Shown piece by piece: positions 5,092-11,632 of a DNA stretch of 41,687 nt (the stretch's first letter is position 1; the number at the start of each line of letters is the position of its first letter). The stretch lies in the IMG/VR virus record IMGVR_UViG_3300035034_001177, positions 1-41,687 of that record; one strand, written 5' to 3'. The position numbers and the translations under genes are program-made. Under the pieces are notes generated by a model. That model was not told where the DNA came from and did no database searches. It saw nothing but the letters and a program-made list of their open reading frames with translations. Origin of the DNA: a virus.

Positions 5092-5496
5092 ATGCATCCG
5101 CAGAGAAAGGGTGACGCAACAGAGTCCAGGATACTCCATGAATTTCTCAGAAGAGAAATCCCCGTTTCTATTCCATTTGGAGACAATGAGAGATATGATA
5201 TGGTTGTGGAGTCAGATGGAACTTTTGAACGGGTACAATGTAAGACTGGGAGATACAAAAATGGATGTGTCATATTTGATTGTTCCAATGTTAATTTGCA
5301 CGATGGAGAGAGACACGATTACCATGGAGATATAGAGTATTTTGCTGTTTATTGCGATTATACTGAAGAAGTTTACATGCTTCCAGTAGAAGAAACGGGT
5401 CGTTCTGAAAAGTCGCTTAGGGTAGAGGAACCAGAACAAACGTCGTCAAGAATAACATGGGCTGAAGATTACGAAATAGACACCTTTCTCCAGTAA
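5092..5496 (+). CDS. I-Ssp6803I-like PD-(D/E)xK endonuclease
   Basis: This 134-residue protein matches the single-domain PD-(D/E)xK family typified by the homing endonuclease I-Ssp6803I (Pfam PDDEXK_5). Visible elements are Glu11 in the first helix, the IPFGDN motif at 27-32, YD with Asp36, and QCKTGR with Gln49 and Lys51 in place of the usual ExK, as in I-Ssp6803I. The ATG at 5092 is preferred because the longer frame runs through the preceding tRNA. It sits inside a tRNA array, 3 nt after a degenerate tRNA-Lys. No group I intron core is evident around it, so it is a free-standing enzyme that may promote spread of its locus or attack competing genomes. Confidence 0.85.
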   Translation: MHPQRKGDATESRILHEFLRREIPVSIPFGDNERYDMVVESDGTFERVQCKTGRYKNGCVIFDCSNVNLHDGERHDYHGDIEYFAVYCDYTEEVYMLPVEETGRSEKSLRVEEPEQTSSRITWAEDYEIDTFLQ

Positions 5497-5526
5497 CTCT
5501 ATTATCTATGCGTGTGATATAGGAAT

Positions 5527-5760
5527 ATGACGGATGACCTTTTTTCATCCTGGTTGTATAAGCAAGAGCGCTCTATCTCTCGGGAGGAGATAAACGATAA
5601 GTGGCCCAGAGCGCAATTCAAGAAAATGATAGGGATTACAGCTACCTTCGGAGAGTATAAAGGAGAGGAGGTTAGTCTTATCCCTACGAGAGACTGGAGG
5701 ATGCATTACACCGGGATGCAGTCAGAGTTCGAAGAAATCACGGACATGGACGAGAGATAA
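5527..5760 (+). CDS. small protein of unknown function
   Basis: A 77-residue acidic/aromatic protein starts 30 nt after the nuclease gene. No motif, signal or membrane segment is recognised. The codon choice matches neighbouring viral genes. It ends just before a TATA-like promoter for tRNA-Val. Confidence 0.6.
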   Translation: MTDDLFSSWLYKQERSISREEINDKWPRAQFKKMIGITATFGEYKGEEVSLIPTRDWRMHYTGMQSEFEEITDMDER

Positions 5761-5765
5761 TCGCT

Positions 5766-5778
5766 ACATTTAATATAG
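5766..5778 (+). promoter_or_regulatory. TATA-box promoter for tRNA-Val
   Basis: ACATTTAATATAG lies 22-34 nt before the tRNA-Val 5' end, in an AT-rich patch. Confidence 0.55.
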
Positions 5779-5799
5779 ACTACTATATATTGATAGTAA

Positions 5800-5873
5800 G
5801 GACGCATGGTCGAGTCTGGTAAGACGTCGCCCTTACATGGCGAAGGCCGAAGGTTCAAATCCTTCTGTGTCCA
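5800..5873 (+). tRNA. tRNA-Val (anticodon TAC)
   Basis: The acceptor stem is GGACGCA/TGTGTCC with one G-T pair. The anticodon arm TCGCC/GGCGA encloses CTTACAT (TAC), and the T-arm GAAGG/CCTTC encloses TTCAAAT. Confidence 0.95.
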
Positions 5874-5881
5874 TTGCCCGT

Positions 5882-6031
5882 GGCCATAGAGCGTTCCAAG
5901 CTCGAAGGCTCCATAGGATAAGAGTCCACCAAGCGCGAAATGCGTTGGGCCTATCTACGTGGAGCAGGCTGATGACGCCCCTACGATATTGGCCGGTTAA
6001 CGCCGGTGGGGTAGAACGGAGTCGCGCCCGT
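5882..6031 (+). ncRNA. GC-rich structured RNA of unknown type
   Basis: No tRNA T-arm and no convincing ORF is found in the 160 nt between tRNA-Val and tRNA-Tyr, yet it is dense in helices. One hairpin is GAGC/GCTC with loop GTTCCAA (5889-5903). A long interrupted hairpin at 5908-5965 has GCTCCA/TGGAGC, TAGG/CCTA, CCAA/TTGG and CGC/GCG, and GGCCA/TGGCC (5882/5990) may close both. The motif AGCGTTCCAAG also occurs at 4449-4459 in the aberrant tRNA-like gene. It may be a novel small RNA or a heavily inserted tRNA. Confidence 0.4.
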
Positions 6032-6035
6032 GTCT

Positions 6036-6109
6036 CGGGACAGGACCCTCGTGGAAGGGGTACGTGGCTGTAGACCACGATGTTCCAGGTTCAAATCCTG
6101 GTTTCCCGA
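6036..6109 (+). tRNA. tRNA-Tyr (anticodon GTA)
   Basis: The anticodon arm CGTGG/CCACG encloses CTGTAGA (GTA), and the T-arm CCAGG/CCTGG encloses TTCAAAT. The acceptor stem CGGGACA/TTTCCCG begins with C1:G72, the identity pair of archaeal and eukaryotic tRNA-Tyr, and contains one C/T mismatch. Confidence 0.93.
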
Positions 6110-6121
6110 CTCTTTCTTAAG

Positions 6122-6130
6122 TCTTTAATA
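6122..6130 (+). promoter_or_regulatory. TATA-box promoter for the gene at 6155
   Basis: TCTTTAATA lies 25-33 nt upstream of the ATG, which implies a leaderless mRNA. Confidence 0.55.
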
Positions 6131-6154
6131 GGCGATATTGCTTATGTTTAATTA

Positions 6155-6376
6155 ATGAGTGATGGGGATTCGGTTCCGCAACCTGAAGAACCGCCACATG
6201 AAGACTTCGATTGTGGCACGCATCAAGACACGGTTTCTTTCTACGTTTACGATAAATCAAATCCGAAGGCTTGGATACGAAGCGATATTACGATTGAACA
6301 GTCTTTGGATAATGACGGTTATGAAACCCTTTCTCCGTATAGTTGGAAAGAGCAGTATCAGTCCTTTGAGAGATAG
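6155..6376 (+). CDS. small haloarchaeal-type acidic protein
   Basis: The 73-residue product has an acidic, Pro-rich N terminus and then a compact beta-rich core with the pattern VYDxxNPxAWIxSD. I recall similar cores in small haloarchaeal proteins of unknown function; this has not been checked. No ribosome-binding site is seen and the TATA element is about 30 nt upstream, so it is probably leaderless. An inverted repeat follows the stop. Confidence 0.7.
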   Translation: MSDGDSVPQPEEPPHEDFDCGTHQDTVSFYVYDKSNPKAWIRSDITIEQSLDNDGYETLSPYSWKEQYQSFER

Positions 6377-6379
6377 CCA

Positions 6380-6394
6380 TTAGGAGCCTCCTAA
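6380..6394. terminator. inverted repeat after the gene at 6155
   Basis: TTAGGAG and CTCCTAA are separated by a single C, giving a near-perfect 15-nt palindrome 3 nt after a stop codon. It may act as a terminator stem or a protein-binding operator. Confidence 0.35.
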
Positions 6395-6491
6395 ACAGTA
6401 TTAGCAGGCAGTAAGAGAGCATTTCTTGAAATTATGATGTCAATATAATACTTTAGGGGCACGCTATACTATCTCGCTACCAAGAGAGTAG

Positions 6492-6500
6492 CTTTATAAT
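6492..6500 (+). promoter_or_regulatory. TATA-box promoter for the 6532-7398 operon
   Basis: CTTTATAAT lies 32-40 nt before the ATG at 6532. A GGAGGA ribosome-binding site (6522-6527) follows, so the transcript would have a very short leader. Confidence 0.5.
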
Positions 6501-6531
6501 GGATATGGATAATAGATAATCGGAGGACGAA

Positions 6532-6831
6532 ATGAGAGAAATTCTGGAATCAAAAGACGGCGTCGAGCTTGAAACGGCAGATAATATTCATATAGAGCTG
6601 GACGTTTGCTGTTCGGGCGGTAACGTGTTTAGAGAGGAGGTCTCCCTGATTGTCCCTAAGGACAAAGAGATTGATACGAAAGGGGTCATTAGCCGGGCTA
6701 AGAAAGCATTTCTTGATAACTACAAGGAAGATAAGGAGTTCAGGAGCAAGTATGCTCCCCATGTAACGCCCGGAGAGCAGGTAGAGCTTACGATTATCTC
6801 TTGGATTCGCCAGCCTGAATACAGGAAATAG
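6532..6831 (+). CDS. unknown protein, first gene of a three-gene operon
   Basis: This 99-residue soluble protein has no recognised family. It has a short beta-rich first half with an adjacent CC pair near residue 26 and a helical, Lys-rich second half. The start is supported by GGAGGA about 5 nt upstream. It is followed after 6 nt by two further small genes on the same strand. Confidence 0.7.
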   Translation: MREILESKDGVELETADNIHIELDVCCSGGNVFREEVSLIVPKDKEIDTKGVISRAKKAFLDNYKEDKEFRSKYAPHVTPGEQVELTIISWIRQPEYRK

Positions 6832-6837
6832 AATACC

Positions 6838-7104
6838 ATGTCCGAAAAGAGAATCAAAGAGACAGAAATACAGGGCTTTCTCACAGGCGACTACGAATGT
6901 GGCCTGATTTGTCCTATGCCCTTACCGCAGCGTCATCAATTTGATTCTGATGCGGAGTGGCGCCAGTCAAGAGAAAAGTTTAATACACTATCTGCCGAAG
7001 ATGGAGTATACATCGGTGACCTGATGCCTGAAGCTGTGAAGGATGGAGAATACGAATTCTCTATCACAGTTGAGGCAACGCCGGTGTCAAAAGAAAACGA
7101 GTGA
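6838..7104 (+). CDS. unknown protein, second gene of the operon
   Basis: The 88-residue product is not recognised. It carries a short CxLxC motif near residue 22 and a Ser/Glu-rich tail. It starts 6 nt after the previous stop and ends 6 nt before the next start, so the three genes are probably co-translated. Confidence 0.68.
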   Translation: MSEKRIKETEIQGFLTGDYECGLICPMPLPQRHQFDSDAEWRQSREKFNTLSAEDGVYIGDLMPEAVKDGEYEFSITVEATPVSKENE

Positions 7105-7110
7105 TTCAAA

Positions 7111-7398
7111 ATGGGAGAAAAGACCTTAGTCCGATATTCGATGCACGAAGACCAGCCGCTTGTTATCAAGGATAGCGACGTCCATCTGAAGAAGACGGTT
7201 GAGAACAGCAATGTGTTCGAGGTCAAGTCCACAGTAGTGGATGATGAGGATAATGGCCGTTGGCACGAAGAGCTGGTCTTTGCCGAAGATGAAGACCAAG
7301 CAGAGAAAATGTATACGCGAGCGTGTGAAGAGTTCGGGTACGACGTAGTTGGGAACCTGGACATCGTGGAGCAGGAGGAAGCTCCGACGCCGGCGTAG
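7111..7398 (+). CDS. unknown acidic protein, third gene of the operon
   Basis: The 95-residue product has predicted beta strands, a central acidic patch and a C-terminal helix with an AEKMY motif, reminiscent of small haloarchaeal beta-grasp-like proteins, though no family is assigned. It is followed by about 100 nt containing a TATA-like element for the next gene. Confidence 0.7.
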   Translation: MGEKTLVRYSMHEDQPLVIKDSDVHLKKTVENSNVFEVKSTVVDDEDNGRWHEELVFAEDEDQAEKMYTRACEEFGYDVVGNLDIVEQEEAPTPA

Positions 7399-7430
7399 AT
7401 TTCTGTCGAAATTACTTATCGAAGCAGTGC

Positions 7431-7440
7431 GTTTATAATC
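7431..7440 (+). promoter_or_regulatory. TATA-box promoter for the membrane gene at 7497
   Basis: GTTTATAATC is the only strong TATA-like element in this gap. A start about 25 nt later would leave a leader of roughly 30-35 nt containing the small hairpin GGGG/CCCC at 7475-7485. Confidence 0.5.
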
Positions 7441-7496
7441 ACGTCCGATAACGGGTAGATTGTGGAACACATCGGGGCAACCCCTGAGTAAAAGAC

Positions 7497-7754
7497 GTGG
7501 CTAATTTTATCAGACGAGCACTTCGACGCGTATTTGAGCGTTTCTTCCAAATGAGGGTTGTTAAACTAATCCGGTTCTTAGGAATGCTCATTGGAGTAGT
7601 AATGGTTGCTATGGCTCCTATTTGGATGCCCGTGGCAATGGCAACGAGTATTACCTTCTACATCACAGGTTCATTTGTTGTTGCTGGAGCCGCTGGTTTA
7701 GGAACCTCATCAACGGTGATATACACGGTAAAAAGGTACACTGGGACCTCATAG
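7497..7754 (+). CDS. small membrane protein with two transmembrane segments
   Basis: The 85-residue product has a basic amphipathic N terminus (several Arg and Phe) followed by two hydrophobic segments (about residues 24-46 and 52-72). It starts with GTG; an internal ATG at 7551 is a possible alternative. The size and topology would suit a holin or other small viral membrane protein, but nothing specific identifies it. No lysis enzyme is adjacent. Confidence 0.65.
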   Translation: MANFIRRALRRVFERFFQMRVVKLIRFLGMLIGVVMVAMAPIWMPVAMATSITFYITGSFVVAGAAGLGTSSTVIYTVKRYTGTS

Positions 7755-7759
7755 TACAT

Positions 7760-7770
7760 ACATTTATTAT
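7760..7770 (+). promoter_or_regulatory. TATA-box promoter for the HAD-like gene
   Basis: ACATTTATTAT lies about 23-33 nt upstream of ATG 7793, giving a leaderless transcript. Confidence 0.6.
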
Positions 7771-7792
7771 GTAGGGGCGCGTAGATAGATTC

Positions 7793-8257
7793 ATGGAGAA
7801 AATGGATTTGAACATCGAAACAGACGAGACGATTTGCTTTTGCTGGGATAGGGACGCGACGGTAAACATCGGCCAGTGGCCCGGCCCGATTCCATTGGAG
7901 TGGGTCCAGTATCTTCAGGAGGAAACTCATCATCAGGTGTGGGCTACTGGCAACCAGAGGCTAAAGTCCGAGGCGAGACTCAAGGGGACAGAGGAACTCT
8001 TAGATTCCATCCCCGGCCACGAGGCAGTCCTTCACCGGAACCCCGGTCGTCGGGAGCGCCTCCGGCTCGTTCAGAGAGTTGTAGATGCAGACGTATACGT
8101 AGTGATTGATGACGTTGACCTGACCGATATGGAAGAAGAAGGTTTCATCTACTATACTCCTGAGGGATTCATCGAGGCACACTCGCCCTTTCTTTCAGAG
8201 GTGAAGGATGCCGAGAACCCCGATATTCACCCTGTAGACCGTTATAATTCCAAATAA
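7793..8257 (+). CDS. HAD-superfamily-like hydrolase
   Basis: This 154-residue protein has the order of HAD motifs: a hydrophobic strand leading into DRDAT (Asp19 and Asp21, motif I), a strand ending in WATGN (Thr52, motif II), a Lys/Arg-rich helix (possible motif III Lys), and VVIDDVD (motif IV acidic pair) near residue 105. HAD enzymes are mostly phosphatases acting through an aspartyl-phosphate. The cap is absent or very small. The substrate is unknown; a phosphatase for nucleotide or nucleic-acid ends is one possibility. The acidic composition and TATA-to-ATG spacing fit a haloviral gene. Confidence 0.7.
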   Translation: MEKMDLNIETDETICFCWDRDATVNIGQWPGPIPLEWVQYLQEETHHQVWATGNQRLKSEARLKGTEELLDSIPGHEAVLHRNPGRRERLRLVQRVVDADVYVVIDDVDLTDMEEEGFIYYTPEGFIEAHSPFLSEVKDAENPDIHPVDRYNSK

Positions 8258-8261
8258 TCAG

Positions 8262-8273
8262 TATATTTATTAC
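8262..8273 (+). promoter_or_regulatory. TATA-box promoter for the winged-helix gene
   Basis: TATATTTATTAC, preceded by CAG, matches the viral consensus. The ATG at 8344 is about 72 nt further on, so the message has a leader of roughly 45-50 nt. Confidence 0.65.
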
Positions 8274-8343
8274 CTGTTACCCAGAATTGGTATTTGAGGA
8301 GAATAGTCACGCCGCGAGGTGAAATAGGCTGTAGCGGATAAAG

Positions 8344-8379
8344 ATGGCGACCAATAACAAGATGGCGACCAATAACAAA
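8344..8379 (+). repeat. tandem 18-bp duplication at the start codon
   Basis: Two consecutive copies of an 18-nt unit beginning ATGGCGACC differ by one base (final G versus A). Each supplies an in-frame ATG to the winged-helix gene. Confidence 0.85.
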
Positions 8380-9186
8380 ATGTCGACAAAGTCGAATTCC
8401 GGCAAAGTTAAGACCGAGCGTACCGCGGAAGAGATGCTTGCTCAGTTCGAGAGCATCAAGTCTCGCAAGGAGAATGCGACTGATATTCGAGTTCTTCTTC
8501 CCTCGCGCGCGCACGTAGAGAATAATAATCTCGTTGTCCGTGACATCGCTAACTGCGATGGAGAGTATGCGTCTCTCACTGAAAACCGCAAAGAGATTCT
8601 TAAGATTGTCAAGGACCACCCCCAGGAGCCTCAGGATGTTATCGCCAAGCGAGCTAACACCTCTGGGACGTCTGTTAGTCGTACCATCAACAACTTCGGC
8701 TTCGTTCTCGACGACCATCGGATTTTCAAGTACTTTGTCCTTGAGCAGAAGACCGTTCTTTACGGGGAAGAGGATGGAGAGGAGAACGAGGGAGCGTGGG
8801 AAGTTGAGTTCGATTACCCGACTGGCGTTGAGGTTGAAGAGTACGACGGCGAAGAAGAAGCGCGCCGCGTGCTTTTTCACCTCGCCAACGCGTTTGAAGA
8901 GTACCCTGTCCTTCGGAACCCGGAAGGAGAAGTCGTAGAGTCCCACGGAGTTCTCGACCTGATTGTTGATGAGCAGGAGTGGACGGAGGAAGCCATCAAC
9001 GGCATCGGGGTTATCGAGGAGTCCCATGGAGACATCATCTCCTTCTTCGAGTCTGTTAACGATGGAGGATTAGACACGGGTACGATGTTCGACGATGACG
9101 AGCTGTTTACCATTTTCAAGCTCCTTGCGATGCAGGATACGGAAGATTCGGATGACCTTGCTCGTAAGGTAGCAAAGCATATCTGA
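8344..9186 (+). CDS. winged-helix DNA-binding protein with duplicated start
   Basis: The 280-residue product contains a winged-helix/HTH segment at about residues 78-120 (helix ENRKEILKIV, then VIAKRA and a recognition-helix-like SGTSVSRTINN). A long acidic C-terminal half could form a dimerisation or effector domain. The first 12 residues are a perfect tandem duplication (MATNNK twice, from an 18-bp DNA repeat), leaving three in-frame ATGs at 8344, 8362 and 8380. It is probably a viral transcription regulator in a monocistronic unit. The target is unknown. Confidence 0.8.
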   Translation: MATNNKMATNNKMSTKSNSGKVKTERTAEEMLAQFESIKSRKENATDIRVLLPSRAHVENNNLVVRDIANCDGEYASLTENRKEILKIVKDHPQEPQDVIAKRANTSGTSVSRTINNFGFVLDDHRIFKYFVLEQKTVLYGEEDGEENEGAWEVEFDYPTGVEVEEYDGEEEARRVLFHLANAFEEYPVLRNPEGEVVESHGVLDLIVDEQEWTEEAINGIGVIEESHGDIISFFESVNDGGLDTGTMFDDDELFTIFKLLAMQDTEDSDDLARKVAKHI

Positions 9187-9230
9187 ATAGGATACGGCCT
9201 ATTCTTTAGCGCAACGCAGTAGAAGTACGT

Positions 9231-9242
9231 AATTTTATTACA
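9231..9242 (+). promoter_or_regulatory. TATA-box promoter for the 9278-10186 operon
   Basis: AATTTTATTACA lies about 36-47 nt before the start at 9278 and is followed by GGAGGT at 9265-9270. Confidence 0.55.
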
Positions 9243-9277
9243 TAGGAGGGTCTTATCTTGAATTGGAGGTAGATTTG

Positions 9278-9727
9278 ATGACAGCCGAAACTGACAGGCT
9301 TATCAAAGGGACCTACGAGACAGACAAAACGATATGCGGCGTCCGAAAGATATATCGTAATAATAGTAGATGGTCTGTCGTCGTCCCTTTACTGATTAGG
9401 CAGAGGAGCGAATACCAAAATGAGAAGACCGTGTATACGGCCATCAACAAGGATACAGATACGATGTTTGTAGGCTTGTCAATGGAAGACCTTCAATCGT
9501 TTATCAGTCCGGGTACGAGAGTACGAAAGAGAACGATTGGAAAAGTCGATAGCAGAATTACTATTCCCACCGAAGAAATTCACGAGGGGTTCTTCGAAGA
9601 CGCAGTAGAATCTGCTATCGAGTGGCATAAGGAGTATAATATCATGCGCGTTCGTCCTGCTCTACCAGAGGACATATATGAATCAAGGTACGCATCCAGA
9701 AGGAGGAGAGATGAGCAAAACAAGTAA
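9278..9727 (+). CDS. unknown basic protein with AbrB-like segment
   Basis: The 149-residue protein starts at the ATG 7 nt after a GGAGGT ribosome-binding site; an upstream TTG is rejected. A central stretch (KVDSRITIPTEE near residue 91) resembles the strand-loop pattern of AbrB/SpoVT swapped-hairpin domains, but the match is short. The C terminus is strongly basic (RRRRDEQNK), so a nucleic-acid-binding role is possible. It overlaps the next gene by 17 nt. Confidence 0.7.
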   Translation: MTAETDRLIKGTYETDKTICGVRKIYRNNSRWSVVVPLLIRQRSEYQNEKTVYTAINKDTDTMFVGLSMEDLQSFISPGTRVRKRTIGKVDSRITIPTEEIHEGFFEDAVESAIEWHKEYNIMRVRPALPEDIYESRYASRRRRDEQNK

Positions 9728-9971
9728 TGATTTCCAGTATGCGGAGGATGACCCAGTTAAGATTCCAGATGACTTGAGGGCTGAGTTTAACGGCGAGTTC
9801 TCATGTGGCTGTGGGAGTGAGATTCTTAATTGGAAAGGTTGTCTTCGTAGTGATAGGAGAATAGTGGTAATGGGCCGATGCCATACTTGTCACGACGTTG
9901 GTTCCATATCATACTGTAGAGAAACAGGTAAAGTAATATCTACGGGCGCGTATGATTCAATAGAACAATGA
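9711..9971 (+). CDS. zinc-ribbon protein
   Basis: This 86-residue protein begins at an ATG preceded by GGAGGAGAG within the end of the upstream gene. It has CGCG followed by CHTC about 32 residues later and a final Cys, typical of a four-Cys zinc ribbon. Function is unknown. Its stop overlaps the next start (ATGA). Confidence 0.75.
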   Translation: MSKTSNDFQYAEDDPVKIPDDLRAEFNGEFSCGCGSEILNWKGCLRSDRRIVVMGRCHTCHDVGSISYCRETGKVISTGAYDSIEQ

Positions 9972-10186
9972 TTGATGTTGTTATCGCGTCATTAATAGTA
10001 GCAATCGTTTTCACGGTTTTCATTTTCATTGAGTCGATTGTCTTCATGATTAGAGCAGAGGACCCCGGACAGTATCAGATAAGTTGGAATCGAGTTCTGA
10101 CTTACACGGTTATGTTATGGGTTCTATCGACGGTATCGTATTACGGGGTTGGATTCCTTAGCGGATATGTCGCCTCGTTTGTTTGA
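9968..10186 (+). CDS. small two-helix membrane protein
   Basis: The 72-residue product has two hydrophobic segments, about residues 4-27 and 44-70, separated by a polar loop. It has no signal-peptide cleavage pattern and is not recognised. It is coupled by ATGA overlap to the zinc-ribbon gene before it. Confidence 0.7.
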   Translation: MIDVVIASLIVAIVFTVFIFIESIVFMIRAEDPGQYQISWNRVLTYTVMLWVLSTVSYYGVGFLSGYVASFV

Positions 10187-10217
10187 ACGCGCCCGCGCGA
10201 ATATAGACAGAAAGTCA

Positions 10218-10230
10218 GTATCTTTATTAT
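10218..10230 (+). promoter_or_regulatory. TATA-box promoter for the AAA+ gene
   Basis: GTATCTTTATTAT with upstream CA is one of the best matches to the viral consensus and lies about 36-48 nt before ATG 10266. Confidence 0.7.
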
Positions 10231-10265
10231 AGATAGCAGCGATAGATAGAGTAGGGTGTGAGAAA

Positions 10266-11534
10266 ATGAGCAAACAAGCCCAAACCAAGCTCCAGCAGTT
10301 ACTGAGCGAGAGCGATGTGGGCCAACTCCCCTTCCGTGAGGCTGTGGAGAGTTTGGCTGATGAATGCGGCGTTCAGAACCAAACTGCTAAGCAGTACGTG
10401 TACAAGTACGCAAACACCGAAGAGAATGTCTTCGGAGACAAATTCGTTAAAACCATGAAGCAAGAAACTGAATCCGATACGGCGACGCAGAACACCACGA
10501 CCGAAAACGCAACGAAGCAGACTGCGACTGAGGAAGTCGCGGGGCACATCGAGGACGACATTTCCCGGCAGGAGTTGGAGACAGAGGTTGGGGGAGGCAC
10601 GGGCGTCTATTACGATGGCAAGAACTTCATCAAGGAGGAGGAGTGGGTCGAAGAGCACGGCCCCGACGAGCCTATCCCCGGTCTGGAGGTTCTGGAGGAT
10701 GTTGGTCATCCCCTCGTTCCTGACCTCGACTACCAGTACCTGAAGCGTCGTCTCATCGGTAACTACACGGACGTCGAAATCACCGTGGATGCGATGGCTG
10801 ATGAGGACTTCTCGGTTCTCCTGGAAGGGGAGACAGGCGTCGGCAAGGGTGTTCTCATCAAGTTCATCTGTATGCAGACTAACCGACCCCTTATCCCGGT
10901 CAACTTCGACGAGGGGATTACCTTCGACCAGCTCGTCGGTCACTACGGTCCTGCCGAGGATGGAGGATTCGAGTGGAAGCCCGGTTTCCTCCAGTACGCG
11001 ACCGAGCGAGGATACACGTTCCTCGCAGACGAACTCAACGCCGCGCCCGGTGAAATCACGATGGCACTGCACGGTCTGACTGAGGACCGTTCCAATCGTC
11101 GTCTCGACCTCCGGGAGAAGGGAGAAATCATCAAGCCTCACGAACAGTTCCGATTCGTCGGAACTATGAACCCGGCTCACGCGGGGTATGATGGTGCGAA
11201 GAACCTCAACGACGCATTCCAGACTCGATTCTACACCATCGAAATCGACTACATGGATGCGAAAGCGGAGGTTCAGCACATCCTGGAGAAGGCAGGGAAC
11301 CACATCACGGAGCGCGAGGCTCGGCGTCTTGTTGACCTCGCAGGAAACCTCCGGGCGATGTACCCGAAGGAAATCAACACGCCTATCTCGACTCGTGAAC
11401 TCATCAAGGTAGCGAAGATGATGCGGCGTCTCCCGCTCGACGCTTCGACGACGCTCATCTTCGGTGGCATTGCAGAGCCTACGGACAAGGACGCGATTAA
11501 CAAGGCTATCAAGACCACCCTCGGAAAGAACTAA
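10266..11534 (+). CDS. MoxR/CobS-like AAA+ ATPase
   Basis: The 422-residue ATPase has an N-terminal 65-residue helical domain, a Thr/Glu-rich linker, and a MoxR/CobS-type AAA+ core. Visible motifs are Walker A GETGVGKG (188-195, Lys194), Walker B FLADE (Asp255-Glu256), sensor 1 in TMNPAHAG (Asn302) and an arginine finger in QTRF (Arg321). Such ATPases act with VWA-domain partners as chaperones that insert metals or remodel complexes. The partner gene follows 99 nt downstream under its own near-identical promoter. CobS/CobT-like pairs are known from cyanophages and other large phages. Codon use is markedly more GC-biased than in neighbouring small genes. Confidence 0.93.
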   Translation: MSKQAQTKLQQLLSESDVGQLPFREAVESLADECGVQNQTAKQYVYKYANTEENVFGDKFVKTMKQETESDTATQNTTTENATKQTATEEVAGHIEDDISRQELETEVGGGTGVYYDGKNFIKEEEWVEEHGPDEPIPGLEVLEDVGHPLVPDLDYQYLKRRLIGNYTDVEITVDAMADEDFSVLLEGETGVGKGVLIKFICMQTNRPLIPVNFDEGITFDQLVGHYGPAEDGGFEWKPGFLQYATERGYTFLADELNAAPGEITMALHGLTEDRSNRRLDLREKGEIIKPHEQFRFVGTMNPAHAGYDGAKNLNDAFQTRFYTIEIDYMDAKAEVQHILEKAGNHITEREARRLVDLAGNLRAMYPKEINTPISTRELIKVAKMMRRLPLDASTTLIFGGIAEPTDKDAINKAIKTTLGKN

Positions 11535-11581
11535 GACAGCCGTTTAGTCCCTGTTTTGAGCGCAGTACTGAAAAAGAGTCA

Positions 11582-11594
11582 GTATCTTTATTAC
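11582..11594 (+). promoter_or_regulatory. TATA-box promoter for the VWA gene
   Basis: GTATCTTTATTAC repeats the element of the AAA+ gene base for base over the core. A ribosome-binding site AGGAGGAG follows at 11617-11624, before ATG 11633. Confidence 0.75.
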
Positions 11595-11632
11595 CCGTAA
11601 TAGCGTATAGATTAGTAGGAGGAGAGATTAAA

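Noticed and set aside
5016-5496. Group I intron hosting the nuclease gene
   Set aside because: No intron core elements are visible and the nearby tRNA helices are uninterrupted.
5970-5978. C/D-box guide RNA (TGATGA near 5970)
   Set aside because: The box C lacks the leading purine and no paired D boxes at proper spacing were found.
5833-6078. Two open frames (both strands) between tRNA-Val and tRNA-Tyr
   Set aside because: Both overlap tRNA sequence and lack start signals; the region is better described as structured RNA.
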